From positions 62,001 to 126,000 of the forward strand of contig QYAI01000066.1 in the NCBI GenBank assembly GCA_003988855.1: a stretch of 64,000 nt of DNA, given 5' to 3'. Under the pieces are notes generated by a model, which saw only the letters and a program-made list of their open reading frames with translations, was not told the origin of the DNA and searched no databases. Below are positions 22,701 to 33,893 of this stretch, in pieces (the stretch's first letter is position 1; the number at the start of each line of letters is the position of its first letter). Position numbers and translations under genes: made by a program. The DNA comes from Arachnopeziza araneosa. Lineage: Eukaryota > Ascomycota > Leotiomycetes > Helotiales > Arachnopezizaceae.

Positions 22701-25102
22701 CTTTGAAGAAAGATGGTTTTGCTTCTCTTTTAAGTATCTTCTCACGTGGCCCCCGAGATTCGATTCGTCGATCCACGAGTGCTGTTGAGGAATATGAAGC
22801 GTGGTTGGTGTGGCTGAAGCAATCCCAAGAGCGTCACGATGTTACCATCGAGTCCATGATGAAGCGACTGAAATCACTCCGGGACAAGATGTGGTATGTG
22901 ACAGATGTCAGAAACTCGGCAGCTTACGAGGGAGCTCGAAATATTTCAGTTGCCCTTAAATGCATGGCATCACCAAGGAAGGCCTCTATACTTCCTGCAG
23001 CTGCACGACCACGGAACATTTCGCGATCGTCACCAAACAACTTTCTGTTGAAAACTGAAGCGCAAGTGATGGACGCGATCGCTGCAACCGAAGAGCAGGG
23101 CGGGCCGAACAAATTGTCTGATGAGCAATCAGATAAAACACTGCGATGGCTTTCGCAGTTTGGGGTTGAGAATTTTTGCAAGGGCGAAGAACGCATCCAT
23201 AGATTTTGCTTGGAGATCGAAGCGTGTATCAACAAATTGGTTGGGGACAATCTTATGGACGGCCCCGTACTTTGGTCAAGCGAACTCTTTTCAAGAGACA
23301 AGAAGATTTTGGATAGTGGAAGGCAAAGAAGTGATCTTTTCTTGACTGGAATGGGATCATTAAGTCTCTCAGGAGACGACATCAGCGAACCAGATACCTC
23401 ACGACGAGGTGTGCGGAGCACAGATTTCAATCGGCCTGGATTCCGAGATCTTCGTGCAATGTCGGCGAGAAACAACTCTCAGCAAAGTTTTGACTCTGGT
23501 AGATTCAGCATGTCACGAATGAGCGGCGGTGATTTGATGGATTCTCAAGATTATTTCGGCATGGCGAGTCCTGTTTTAACAATCGATTCAACTACAACAT
23601 TTTGGTCGCCTTTCCAAACGCGAGCTCAATCGCCAACCACTAGCATTGGCAGTCATCGACCTGGAACTTCGTCATCGACTAACGAGACCGTCATGATGAA
23701 AGAAGAACGGACAAGTCAGGCTAAGCAAACATTCCTTTTGGATCTTAAACAGACCTTGACCAGTTTGTTGATCAGTGATCTCGGTAGCCTTGTCTTTTCG
23801 CGCGGTAGTGAAACAGACTCCTGGTTTTGTGGAGACCTGGGTGAAGATTGCTTTGAGCGAAAGGAACGCGCTGAGAAAAAGCTTCAAAAGAAAAGTCGGA
23901 AGCGGACACTCGAGAAGAAAAAAAGCTTCCGAGACCTCCGTGGCGCTCACAAGACGGAGAATCAACTGGATCCCACAGACCATGTTGCTCAACGCATGGA
24001 AAGAGGCGTTTCTGGTGGTTCTAGGTCCACTGAGCATAACACATCTGACAACAGATCTACTACCGAGAGTTCTTCAGCTACCAGCGACCGCACTGCAATT
24101 GCGACACGGAAATCCATTGTCAAAGAAATGGAGTCTCCTGATTTTCCTTATAAGAGAACGTTTCAGCGACTTTTACGAATGTTCTCAGTTCATCCGAACC
24201 CATATGCCAAGCTTAACGCTTTGTTTGAGTTGGAACATCTCATCATCGCGTACTTGACCCCATCAGCTCCACGTCGAACTCGAATGCGTCAAGAACCTAT
24301 GACCACTGTACCTCAGTCCCCAGAGGCACAACATATCAATGCTTTCGGCACAACTGATCCCTCCGCAACCACACCGCGAGCCAAGAATCTAGAAGAAGCA
24401 ATCGACAATGTCAAAGAGCGGCGCTCTCATACTTTTGCACAACCAGATTCATCTCCGGTGCACCGCACAATCGACCGCTCCCTCGCAATCTCTAATCCGG
24501 CCTCCACAGACATGATTGTGGAGGTGCTCCAAGATCTCTTCCGTGACGCCGACATCCGGCCCAAAACCCTTTTCCGTGATCTACAATTTATCGCATCCTT
24601 CGTCCCAGCAGCTGTACTTGACAAGACGGAACGCGGGAAGGCGTTCTGGGATGCAGGTCTCGCCGCTCTGGGATTAAAGCAAGATGTTTGTCGCACTTTG
24701 ATTGAGATCGCGGATGAGATCGTTGTCCACTACACTCAATCACGGACGACATCCACTTCTTCCAACACACCTTCTTCTGAGCCTGCACCAGTAATGACAT
24801 ATTCAATGCAAGATGCTGCGAAAATGTGGACCATCACAGCAAAAGAGGGTGATCCCGTCGCAGAACGCGAACTCGCAATCTTTTATCTCACCCACCCAGA
24901 GTTGGTAGAACGTGTCACGGCACCGCTCAGTAAGCCGAAAGAAACGTTCAAGAGCCAGGTTATGGGAGAGAAGGATGGTGAGAGAAACAACCCAGCCACA
25001 ATGTGCGTGGCCTATCATTGGATGGAGCTGAGCGCTCTCGGGGGCGACGAGCTCGCAAAGACGTACTTGAGGCAGAGAGAGGAGTTGAATTCCCTTCCCT
25101 AG
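19794..25102 (+). CDS. large Sel1-repeat protein, 1724 aa
   Basis: Three exons: 19794-19848, 19940-21387 and 21431-25102. The first exon is short (MTEMQRSLSL...) with donor GTACGT. The second intron (43 bases) has branch GGCTAATG and acceptor TTTTAG. Frame is kept throughout (501 plus 1223 codons). Residues 1-75 are Ser/Pro-rich and basic. Residues about 90-560 are helical, and FLVSKWLFSVFLLNVVIHPE...YGMM resembles the helical core of GTPase-activator folds, a weak inference. A long Ser-rich disordered middle has an acidic tract. The last 110 residues hold two Sel1/TPR-like repeats (DAAKMWTITAKEGDPVAERE; AYHWMELSALGGDELAKTYL). Sel1 proteins act as scaffolds. Its partner is unknown; a septation or cell-polarity role would only be a guess. 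Confidence 0.8.
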
Positions 25103-25806
25103 ATAGAATAGAGACATTATTGGACTTTACGTTATTTCTAATGTTGGAGTATATATGGATTTGATACCTTCCATCGGTGCGCATATGGAGGAGCAAGCAC
25201 TTGCTGGATTGATTGCATAGCGTAGTGATCTCTGTTGCTCTATGCTACTTCACGTTTTGCCATGGGCAAGAAGATCTGGTTGGATGGTTTCGGAAGACTG
25301 TCTGATTTATGTTCATACTTTCGCTCTTCTGCATTTGGTTAGAGAAGGAAGTTCGCCACGGGTTGGCTCGCTACTACACTGATAAGACAAAAAAGTCACA
25401 TAAACATAGTGGTTGAATTGTTGTATGTACATATGATACTGTTTTGTGGAGTAAGAATACATATGCGACTCGTCTGAAAATCTGCCAATTTGGTGATTGA
25501 TTCAATTTGAGATTGTGGCTTGTGTTATCAAACTGAATAGGGTTCCGTACAACTTTTAACTCGCTTCTCTATGTACGACCTGGTATGGTAACGCACTCTA
25601 ACTTAGATGCGTCGGCTCAAAAGTTACAGCTAGATCTCATTCTGACTTTCCATGTAGCCTATCAACTTCATCCAATCACGATGTCGGAAACTTATACTTT
25701 TGTCATCTTACATTCTGTTGATAGATCGTAAGAGGAAGTTTTCCATTCATCACTTTCTAGTTAGAGTTTCTCCTCTGATTCTACTAACTGACTTTCTCGC
25801 TCCTTC
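25103..25806. other. intergenic, convergent 3' ends
   Basis: AT-rich tract between the 3' ends of the Sel1-repeat gene (rightward) and the lipase (leftward). No coding frame is supported. Confidence 0.5.
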
Positions 25807-27096
25807 CTAAGGTACTTGGTCAGTTATTGTTTCAATCCTACACCCCCTTGATGAATATGTGCCATCAAAAATAGACTCGAGAAAACCAAAAGCGAGAGAG
25901 ACTTCAGCCTGCGATTCCGAGCCATGAGTTCCAGCCGTATTCCGCCGATACCAGATACTCGCCCCAAGTTTGCAATACCTCTCCACAAGCTCATCCGTAT
26001 CACCTACTGGACTTAGCTCATCATGAATTGCCTTGTACACAAAGCACGGCATCGTAGGCACACCGTGGTAGCCCATGGTACCATCACTCTTCACCACCGC
26101 CTGCACCAGCGGGTCATCAAGGTCCGCAAACCCGCTGATAAAATAGTTGGATATGTTTTGAAAGGTGAATAACTCAACGGTGTTCACGTTCGTTGCCGCA
26201 GAGAGGAAGGTCGTGGCGTTGTACATACCAACCTTCTTCAGTTTGCTCACCAAGTACTCGCGGACCAGGGGAAACTGGCTCGTCACCCCGACGAGCCAGA
26301 GGGGAATCAGGCCGGCGTATAGGGTCCCCTCAACAGAGTTCAGAACACCGGTTACGTTGGGAGTCAGTCCACCAACTGCGGCGCCCACGAAGTTGAGTCT
26401 AGAAAATCCGGTAGTCAGTATCAAGCGGAGAAACTTTCAAAGAGATTGAGATAAGAGATGAAAATTTAAGGAGAGTCCTTACTCTAGGGCATATTTTTGC
26501 TGCAGCTCTGCTGCCCACTCACTGGCGAGTCCACCACCCGAGTATCCCCAAAGAGCATACTTGACCGTGGGAAGCAATCCAAATGTCCCTAAGCAATCAC
26601 CACTCAACACGGCTCTCACTCCATCTAGCACCGCATGACCGGACATGACACCCGCTGTGAACGAAGCCAGTGGGCCTTCATAATCCCCTGTGATAACATG
26701 CCAGCCCTTCCCCAATGCCGCGCCTATATCCGTCGGTGCCCATCCCGGCGTGTACATCTCGTACGACGGGCTACCGTCCACATCCGCATGGTAGTATAGG
26801 ATCTGGTACGAGAGAAGATATTCTCCATAGTGTGTGTTTTTCACATTCGGCAGGAAGAGTGTCGCTACGGCCCAGGTCGGCTCGTACCGGCTGTCAGTCG
26901 TACGGTACAGGATATTGTAAGCGGTGGAGCTATTGGCGATGGTTCCAGTGAGGTTTCCTGGTGCTTTGCGAATGCGAAGGATGGTTCCCGGGGCCGTGGA
27001 CTCGAAGCCAGAATAAGTTTGGCTGTAGAGGTAAGCGAGGCGAGTGTTGATCAGGGGGCTTGCACCAGTTCGTCCAATTTCACATCCCGGAACGAG
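25807..27096 (-). pseudogene. secretory lipase (LIP family), 5' end missing
   Basis: Two exons are clear: an open frame from 27096 to 26483, and 26403 region to 25807, joined through donor GTAAGG and acceptor TTTCTAG (giving ...KYALELNFVGAAVGG). The catalytic parts are present: nucleophile WGYSGGGLASEW, acid block HDELSPVGDTD, and AGTHGSE with the His. The start of the recognisable domain is SGFESTAPGTILRIR. The frame opens directly after a TAA at about 27097, and no ATG precedes the core. The 217 bases before the next gene contain no signal-peptide exon that I can join. Relatives are secreted enzymes with an 18-22 residue leader. Either the first exon is unusually hidden or the locus is a 5' truncation at the edge of the HET island. 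I favour truncation. Confidence 0.65.
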
Positions 27097-27324
27097 TTAT
27101 CCGTCATACATAGTTAATGACGCTTAAGAATAGAGTGTATTGATTCTGAAATTTTGCATCTCTAGAGTTTGTTTTGATGTCAAACATTGACGTGGGACGA
27201 TTGGAAATACTTTACATAGCAGCCCCGAATCAAGGCGACTCCTGGTATCATTAAATCACTGTGAATCTCGGCGAGTGTTAAATTTTAAATTTATTGCTTA
27301 ATCACCTAGGTAGATAAAGTATCG

Positions 27325-29871
27325 TCAATGCAATATAAACTTCTCACTAACTCTACTCCCCGCAAGTTCACCATCCATGATACCTTGAACATAACACTCA
27401 CCAACAAGCTGAAATCCACCATTATTACGTCTAAACACAAACGGTGTCTGTGCTCCATCAACTATACAGATGATATCGCCAGCCTCTGTCAATGGTGGCA
27501 CCATAGCATAAAATCCGCCTTTGGTATTCGCAAATTTTCTCCCAGCAAATGCGTTTGACGATGCGCCGTTGAAGAGGACTCCCTTTGCTTCCTCTTCGTT
27601 TACATTCTGTTGGACCTCCTCACCAGAACGCCACTGTCGTTCCGGGTATATCGTTCCCAACTTCTGAACGAATTGCTCCGCCGGGAGTCGCTGCGAAAGA
27701 AGCAGGAAGAGACTGAGCTTGCGCTGCGAGTCAAAGGAGTCTCCAACACTTCGATCCGCAGGTCGCTCATAGGTCGTGCGATTGCGGTCACCAATCAGAC
27801 AGCGCCAGAAAGCTTCCTTTCTATCCATCCCAGTTCTATATGGCCGGGGATCATCTACTTTGGCAAGGTTGCACGTGTCCCATAAACCTGCGGCTATCTC
27901 AGCAGCTTGGAGAAGAAAGTCATCGCCTCTGACTTCTAGGTTCATCGAACGAGTCCTGCCATAATTCTCGATCGCGTCGAATAAGAATCCCGAGACACAG
28001 ATCGTCTGAGATGTTTCATCAAATTGTAGGTAGGCTTTACTACCTTTGGATGCCGAGTAAGGTGAGAAAGAAGAAACCGTCCAGAAGCTCTTGCATTTTG
28101 CTTGAGAGCTCCAATCAACAACCCAAGATGGTAAGTCTTTGGTACGTCTCTCATACCCAATGCCTGCTTGGTGAATGAACCGAAAAGGATCGGTCTCATT
28201 GTTTAGGAGATAGACACTTGCAGATAAAAACACTTTGGCAGCACTTTGCTCGTAGTCTGGAATGATAGCACCATCATTTCCCATATCGCTCATTCCAACC
28301 AATGCAAACACTCTATCTCTTGTGTCGCTTGATAAGAACCGGCTTGTACAGTAGAGCAGGGTGCTCAGTGAGACAGGTACCTCTTCTTGAATGTTCTTTT
28401 GCAGCTCGGAAATGTACAGGATCTGGTCTCGTCCTCCTATTGCTCCCAGCATGTTCGTGGGTAGTATGTCTCTGCCTGTTGCGGTAAACAAAGAGCCAAC
28501 TCTACTACCATGTAAACTTTCCATTATTTCTGCAAATACCGTCCAGGTGAAGCATATACCGCCGTAACAGACATGGATATTTCTCGCCACTGCAATTTCC
28601 TGGACGATCCAGATTCGTCTCCAATACGGATTACATAGCAGCTCGAACAGTAACTGCCAGCCTGGTTCTGTGGTACCTATGTGCATGACTGCCTTGAGTT
28701 GTTCATCACTCAAATTAGAGGTATTGATTCTGTTCCAGGTCTGAATCAAAAAGGTGAAAACGTTGATTGCAGCCATGGCGGGATGCGGTTGAGGAGCGTC
28801 TGCTAGCCAGACGATGACTCGAGAAGCGTTTCGGTAAAGATCTCTCATTAGTTGAACTTGATTGTTCCTCTCAATAAGATTCCCTTGATCGATGCACACC
28901 GAATCAATCCATATCATCTTTGAGCGCCAAGATGAGGCTCGTCCACAGATTACGCGAAAAGCATTTGCGGCAATTTGTAGTTTGCCGCCACTGAGGGTGA
29001 TGAGGCGAACATTCAAAGGGTCTCCCCAAGTATACGAGATTGCCTCGTAAGGAGGACAATCTTTTAACTCATATGAGTAGAGTTTGAGGTCCAGAGGTCC
29101 CCAGGGATATTTCCGGGACGCTAGGAGAAGTCGTATAGAAGTTTTGGTAGGTAGCGGGTCATATTTGTATTGAGGAATGTCGTTCCCCACAGGTTCCATG
29201 TCAACGAACCAACCAGTCCGTTGAAAAAGAGCGGCAATGGAATGGTACACCAGAGGAACCCCTGTGAAGATATCCAGATAGATGATATGTTTAAACCAGC
29301 TTAAACTAGGAAACTCATCCGGAGACGGCATGGTAGGGTCACTGAGCTGATAGACCCCAACAGCTACCAGCAGCGCAAGCAGGACGAAGAAGAACGTGAT
29401 GAACGTGCTCAAAAGCCAGAAGCTCCAGATATTCCAGATGCCCCAGATAATCCTGACAACATAGAATGCAAGGCTAAGCATAACTATGTCCCACATCTCT
29501 GGGACCATATGTTCGAAAATCTGATCCAGGACACCGTCACCCATTAAAAGGTCATACAAGCGGCGTGTCGCGTCCCATATCTGCAACACCATGAAGTATC
29601 CGAACGCAAAATGGGCGCAGAGTAGGAGTCCATCAGAATAAGATCCAAGCAAAGAAAGGGGAAAGCTGATAATAAGACCAAATATGACGAGGAAGGGTAC
29701 ATGAACTAGTGTGAGAGCCATTGTGATCTGAAGCTGATCTACCGATGTTCTGAGGAGACGTGGACTGTGGTGGTTGAATTGCGGCTGAGGGAAAGAAATT
29801 GCTTTTCTTAGACACACCACTAACGAGGTTTTAGACCGAAATAATGCTTGCAAGTTACGTAAAGTAAACAT
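27325..29871 (-). CDS. HET-domain protein with N-terminal membrane segments, 848 aa
   Basis: Single long exon. Residues 52-76, 82-100, about 128-148 and 149-176 are hydrophobic helices. The HET domain (PF06985) follows: LDLKLYSYELKDCPPYEAIS then YTWGD (about 259-284), MIWIDSVCIDQGNLIERNNQ and LMRDLYRNASRVIVWLA. An alternative ATG at residue 51 (29721) lies just before the first helix. HET proteins trigger cell death when genetically different hyphae fuse. The N-terminal membrane module suggests the HET domain is tethered to a membrane. The C-terminal block (VPPLTEAGDIICIVDGAQTP...) is the conserved end of this HET subgroup. The reading frame is intact, unlike its two HET neighbours. Confidence 0.85.
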   Translation of the reverse strand: MFTLRNLQALFRSKTSLVVCLRKAISFPQPQFNHHSPRLLRTSVDQLQITMALTLVHVPFLVIFGLIISFPLSLLGSYSDGLLLCAHFAFGYFMVLQIWDATRRLYDLLMGDGVLDQIFEHMVPEMWDIVMLSLAFYVVRIIWGIWNIWSFWLLSTFITFFFVLLALLVAVGVYQLSDPTMPSPDEFPSLSWFKHIIYLDIFTGVPLVYHSIAALFQRTGWFVDMEPVGNDIPQYKYDPLPTKTSIRLLLASRKYPWGPLDLKLYSYELKDCPPYEAISYTWGDPLNVRLITLSGGKLQIAANAFRVICGRASSWRSKMIWIDSVCIDQGNLIERNNQVQLMRDLYRNASRVIVWLADAPQPHPAMAAINVFTFLIQTWNRINTSNLSDEQLKAVMHIGTTEPGWQLLFELLCNPYWRRIWIVQEIAVARNIHVCYGGICFTWTVFAEIMESLHGSRVGSLFTATGRDILPTNMLGAIGGRDQILYISELQKNIQEEVPVSLSTLLYCTSRFLSSDTRDRVFALVGMSDMGNDGAIIPDYEQSAAKVFLSASVYLLNNETDPFRFIHQAGIGYERRTKDLPSWVVDWSSQAKCKSFWTVSSFSPYSASKGSKAYLQFDETSQTICVSGFLFDAIENYGRTRSMNLEVRGDDFLLQAAEIAAGLWDTCNLAKVDDPRPYRTGMDRKEAFWRCLIGDRNRTTYERPADRSVGDSFDSQRKLSLFLLLSQRLPAEQFVQKLGTIYPERQWRSGEEVQQNVNEEEAKGVLFNGASSNAFAGRKFANTKGGFYAMVPPLTEAGDIICIVDGAQTPFVFRRNNGGFQLVGECYVQGIMDGELAGSRVSEKFILH

Positions 29872-30473
29872 GAAAATTAATCATTTTGTTCGTTTTATTC
29901 CTACATATCTCAAGACAGTCTTAAAAACTTTGATTTCAGGTTCAGATTTCGGTCGATGGCTAGCTTTTATGGTGACTAAGCAAATCTATAAATAGGTCAC
30001 CCTGTAAAACCGTCGGTCCAAGGAAGTATGGCACACTCCCTTTATATTTCGAATAGATTTCTATAACATATGGGTGGATGATTTGAAAGGGTCAAGTTAT
30101 TGTCTGCTTAAAATCATTGAATTGATTTTCTAGTAAAGGTTTGTAATGGTGGAGTTAATGTTCACTATCTAAGAACACCAATGCCACATGTGATGTCAAT
30201 TGCTGGTTTACGTCAGGACAGTTCGTTATCAATACGACGAGAAAAATGTCTTTGTTTTGTGAAGCTTAGTCTTTGCTCTCTGGTTTCAAAACAAGACGAA
30301 ACATGCCCATCGGACTATTCTCAGCTATTTCTGTGCGTACGGAGAGTTGATGCTTAGTCTGATCCACAAACTCATAATCGTTGTCTATAGATAGATGATA
30401 AACCGGATTGAAAAAAGTGTCTTCGGCAGTACAGAATCCTTGGAGACTCCTTGAACTAGCTCTCTAATATCTT
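29872..30473. other. intergenic within HET island
   Basis: AT-rich, no supported frame. It contains the promoter of the membrane HET gene and the 3' side of the truncated HET gene. Confidence 0.45.
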
Positions 30474-31592
30474 TCAGACCGTGCCTAGATTTACTGAGAC
30501 GGTCGGAGCTGAGTTGTAGAAAAACATCTTGACTCTCAGGCCCATAAATAGCAGCCTGTAGTTCCAGTGGCTCGCAGTCTGGAAAACCACTTGTCGACTT
30601 CCATTTTGCTTTTCAAGCCACAATACCACAAAAAAGGTCGAAAAATATTCAGCTGCCAGAATAGCCAGCGGAGGCAGCTGGTCTTCAGGAATGACTTTGT
30701 ACCCCTTAATATAGATCCTGAAGACGCCTGTGAATTCTTTATAGCCATCTGTCAAGAAAGTGTTGGTCTTCCGATCCCATAGATGATTTGGCCATTTAGT
30801 GACAGTAACTGACATAGAAGATTTATTTGAAAATCTGCATACAGTACGACTAGCAAGACTACCTTTAATCGATTGAGACTGTACCAAGTTGATAACTTTA
30901 GGGATATGGAAATGAACTGCATCATTTTGAAGTTCCAAACGCGAAATGACGAAAACACGGTCTGATTGGTGTCGTGCATATTGCTGGGCTGTTCTGACCA
31001 TGCGAATGGCGATAATTCCATATGTCCCTTCAGCTTGCTGTATGCTGCTATCAAAGCACTGCAGGTCCAAAAAGAAGTCTCCTTCACCAATATGCAAGGT
31101 AGACCTGATGAGGAAGCCTTTGTTGGTCATCGAAAATTCTGTTCTTTCTATGAAGGGATCTAGAGCTCGATGAATGCTTCCACAACTTTTGAACTCAAGC
31201 GGGGATCTCGCCAGTAGTCCTCGATAATCTTGGTCATTGCTACTAGACAACCATGCAAACAACGACATATCGTCATTATCCTGCGCAATAGCTTCCTGCA
31301 GCCGTATGAAAGCATTTGATCCCTCATCATATATCAAAGGAAGATAGACGTTGAAAATCTCGAAAAGACAGTAAGCGCGATCCCCCAATCTTGAAGTCAC
31401 TCGCGTGGCTGCCCAGGACATTCTCCTGGAAACAGAGATTGTACTTAGTGCCTCGCTACTTTTCAAGACTTCAATGTCGACGCCTGTGACATCAGAGAGC
31501 CGAAGTTGTAGTGACATTTTGTTACCCCTGAACTTCCACCCTGAATTGTAAATTTCGATGTTTTGGGGTGCAATAAGCTCTTACAAGGTCAC
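30474..31592 (-). pseudogene. 5'-truncated HET-E/DUF8212-type gene
   Basis: A 347-codon frame from ATG 31517 carries the region that normally follows a HET domain: LSTISVSRRMSWAATRVTSR, RAYCLFEIFNVYLPLIYDEG and NAFIRLQEAIAQDNDDMSLF, then a long C-terminal beta-rich part. The HET domain itself is absent. In-frame sequence upstream of the ATG still encodes ELIAPQNIEIYNSGWKFRGN. This is the family motif WTLQELIAP, but the Gln codon is TAA (31583-31581), with another stop (TGA) three codons further upstream. Beyond this the DNA turns AT-rich and runs into the rightward HET pseudogene. I read it as a decayed gene. A short C-terminal protein could still be made from ATG 31517. Confidence 0.7.
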
Positions 31593-31644
31593 TCATGAAT
31601 AAACCTCGTTAGATTTGAGTTTATGACCATAAATTACAAGAAAT

Positions 31645-33205
31645 ATGTCTACTTCTGACGAATTTCGGATCCTTTCGCCCACCATTGTTGAAGGTGTCAA
31701 TACCGACGATGTAAACGAGGCTACCGTCTTAACATCGAATACGCCGGCGCAATTCTTTCGGAGTCTCGGAGCTCTTTATCGACCAAATAACACAACGGCC
31801 CGTAATGAAGCAACTTCCAACTCGGCGTCTGATCCAGTGGAGGAACTTGGAAAGCATGAGATATCTCAATATTTGGTCCCAGAGTATCTCAAAGGCATGA
31901 TATCGAATGAATATCTAGGCACAGTTTCTAATTTTTCATCCACTTACAGAGGAGTTCTTCAAAATTCATCGGGTACAGGAAGCGCTAAAGAATCAGGGCA
32001 AAGACCTCGCTTCTATATCGTCACTGCTGGGATATTGGGTACGCAGATGCTGGGCAGATCACCCCGAGTGCCAGTCCCTCAAGCATTTCGAAGCGGATTG
32101 GCCAGAGCTTCCACATCGCGTCATTGACCTGAGTCATATGATTTATCCTCGGAGTCCCAAGAGTCACGAATCATGGTGGTTGAAACAAAGGGATTGCGAG
32201 GAGCCTAGTGCACTTAGTTATCGTTGGCCAGAAGACTTGACCAAGACAGTATTACTTACACGCGACCCTGAGAGAATGATATTAGATGGGATACCGGCTT
32301 CGGGCCTTCTGGGTGAGATTCAAGATATATGTTTGCTCGCAAAGGGACTTGGAATTCGGTATGTGTGGGTGGATGCTTTGGTAAGAACCAAGACCCTTCG
32401 AACTAATATCAATTAAGCTTATGAGACTTAGTGCATCATGCAAGGTCCTGGAGGCGATTGACATATTGAAGCGGAGAAGATGGCTTCTATCTATATGAAT
32501 TCTATAGTCACTATTGCCGCAGTAGACTAAACACCACTATCAGAAGCTACAGAAAGGAGACCGTTTCTGGCAAAATGGAATGAGCTATCAAAATATTTTC
32601 CCACTTTCAATGGGGAGAACCCGGAATCGCTGTATCGTTGGCTAGATGCAAGTGGCAATTTTGTTTCCAGGCCTCGCGGAATACTTGATGAACGAGGGTG
32701 GGCTTTCCAGGAAGCCCTTCTTTCTTGTCGTATTATTAGCATATCTAAAGAGGGCCTATTTTGGGACTGTCTTCATCACAGTGCATCCGATTGTCGACCT
32801 GTTGGGATTTTGGGAGACTTCTCTCCTAAATTTCAAAACTCAGATGATCGAAATATTAAACGTCTTCTCTTCAACCCCGGCCCTTCAATCTCTCGGGAAG
32901 AGTATTATTAGTTGTGGAGAAGAACAATTCAGAGCTATACAAAACGTACACTCTCTAGAGAAGTCGATAGAGTTATTGCGCTAGACGGCGTCACACGCTG
33001 AATGTCTCTGGTACTTGAAGATGTATGCATTCTGGGCATTTGGAAAAGAGACGCTCTCCGTTCTTTGCTATGGTTTCGAGAATCTCCAGAGCCCCCCCCT
33101 CCCAACGGAGTGGTCATAGGAGTCGTTGTGCCTTCGTGTTTGTGGATCTCTGTCACTGGCAGTATACAGTATCAAGTGTCTCTTTCTCTTCGAGGGAAAT
33201 TATAG
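31645..33205 (+). pseudogene. HET-domain gene with four nonsense codons and a frameshift
   Basis: An N-terminal frame (31645-about 32010) passes by a one-base frame change into a HET domain: WVRRCWADHPECQSLKHFEA, PSALSYRW, LGIRYVWVDAL, then an intron at 32381-32431 (GTAAGA...CTTAG), then CIMQGPGGD, KMASIYMNSIVTIAA and RGWAFQEALLSCRI. After the intron the same frame carries stops at 32459 (TGA, normally Trp), 32528 (TAA), 32909 (TAG) and 32999 (TGA). Past the last stop it continues with ILGIWKRDALRSLLWF and a degraded form of the terminal PSWSWAS motif. Every stop is one C-to-T or G-to-A change from a sense codon. The gene cannot make a full HET protein. Confidence 0.8.
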
Positions 33206-33572
33206 TGACTTGCTGACGGCCCAATATTGCCTCATTCTATGAAGAGTACCGTACGGAACTTTTAGGCGCCTTGGTATTTGTGCGTTGAACACGAGGCATA
33301 TTTGTGCTTCTGATCAAGCCTCGTGCGCAGGTCAACATGTCGACTACAGCGATTGTATGGGCTGTACTGAGGTTGTTGAAATCCATTGAAGGATCTTGCA
33401 GTTTCTCTCTATACATCATCAAAACATCAGAATCTGGATCTTTTTAAGCGGTGATAGAGAATTGCAGGTCGGGACAGCAGATGCACCTGCTCACGACCAA
33501 AACACATCTAATTGTCCCCGCTAGCACCAATGTTGAATATATTTCTAGAGACGTAAACTCCGCGAGTTTACT
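33206..33572. other. intergenic, HET island
   Basis: Short stretch without a frame that can be supported. It may hold further decayed HET 3' sequence. Confidence 0.35.
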
Positions 33573-33893
33573 CTATAGCAATAATATAAGATTTCTGTTC
33601 TTATAATCGCTATTACACTCATATCGCATGAAATCACAATCGGTACCCCTATCCTCAGCGAGATACTTCTTGGCACGTGACTTAAAGGAGTTCCCTCCCC
33701 ACCTGGGCAGGTCAGTATATTTCAAAGGATTCGCCACAAAATTAGGACTTTGAAGTGGAATCCACCAGGTTGAAGACTCAAAGTCTCTTCTCCTCATGTT
33801 GTTGATGAAGTCGGCATGACCTAAACGCCAAGACATGGGAATATCAAAGGCGTTTACCGAAAGGGAAAGGTACTTGTTGCTAATAATGGATAC
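33573..33893 (-). pseudogene. orphan 3' exon of an unrecognised gene
   Basis: A leftward frame of 106 codons starts directly after an acceptor-like TATCTAG and has a coding look (SNKYLSLSVNAFDIPMSWRL; STWWIPLQSPNFVANPLKY). It ends at a stop at 33573. No upstream exon can be joined: the next 200 bases have stops in all three frames and no clear donor after a coding stretch. It is probably the surviving 3' exon of a lost gene. ATG at 33836 could start an 87-residue peptide. I do not recognise the family. Confidence 0.35.

Noticed and set aside
27328..28487. Rightward frames over the membrane HET gene
   Set aside because: Shadows of an 848-codon frame with recognisable HET motifs.
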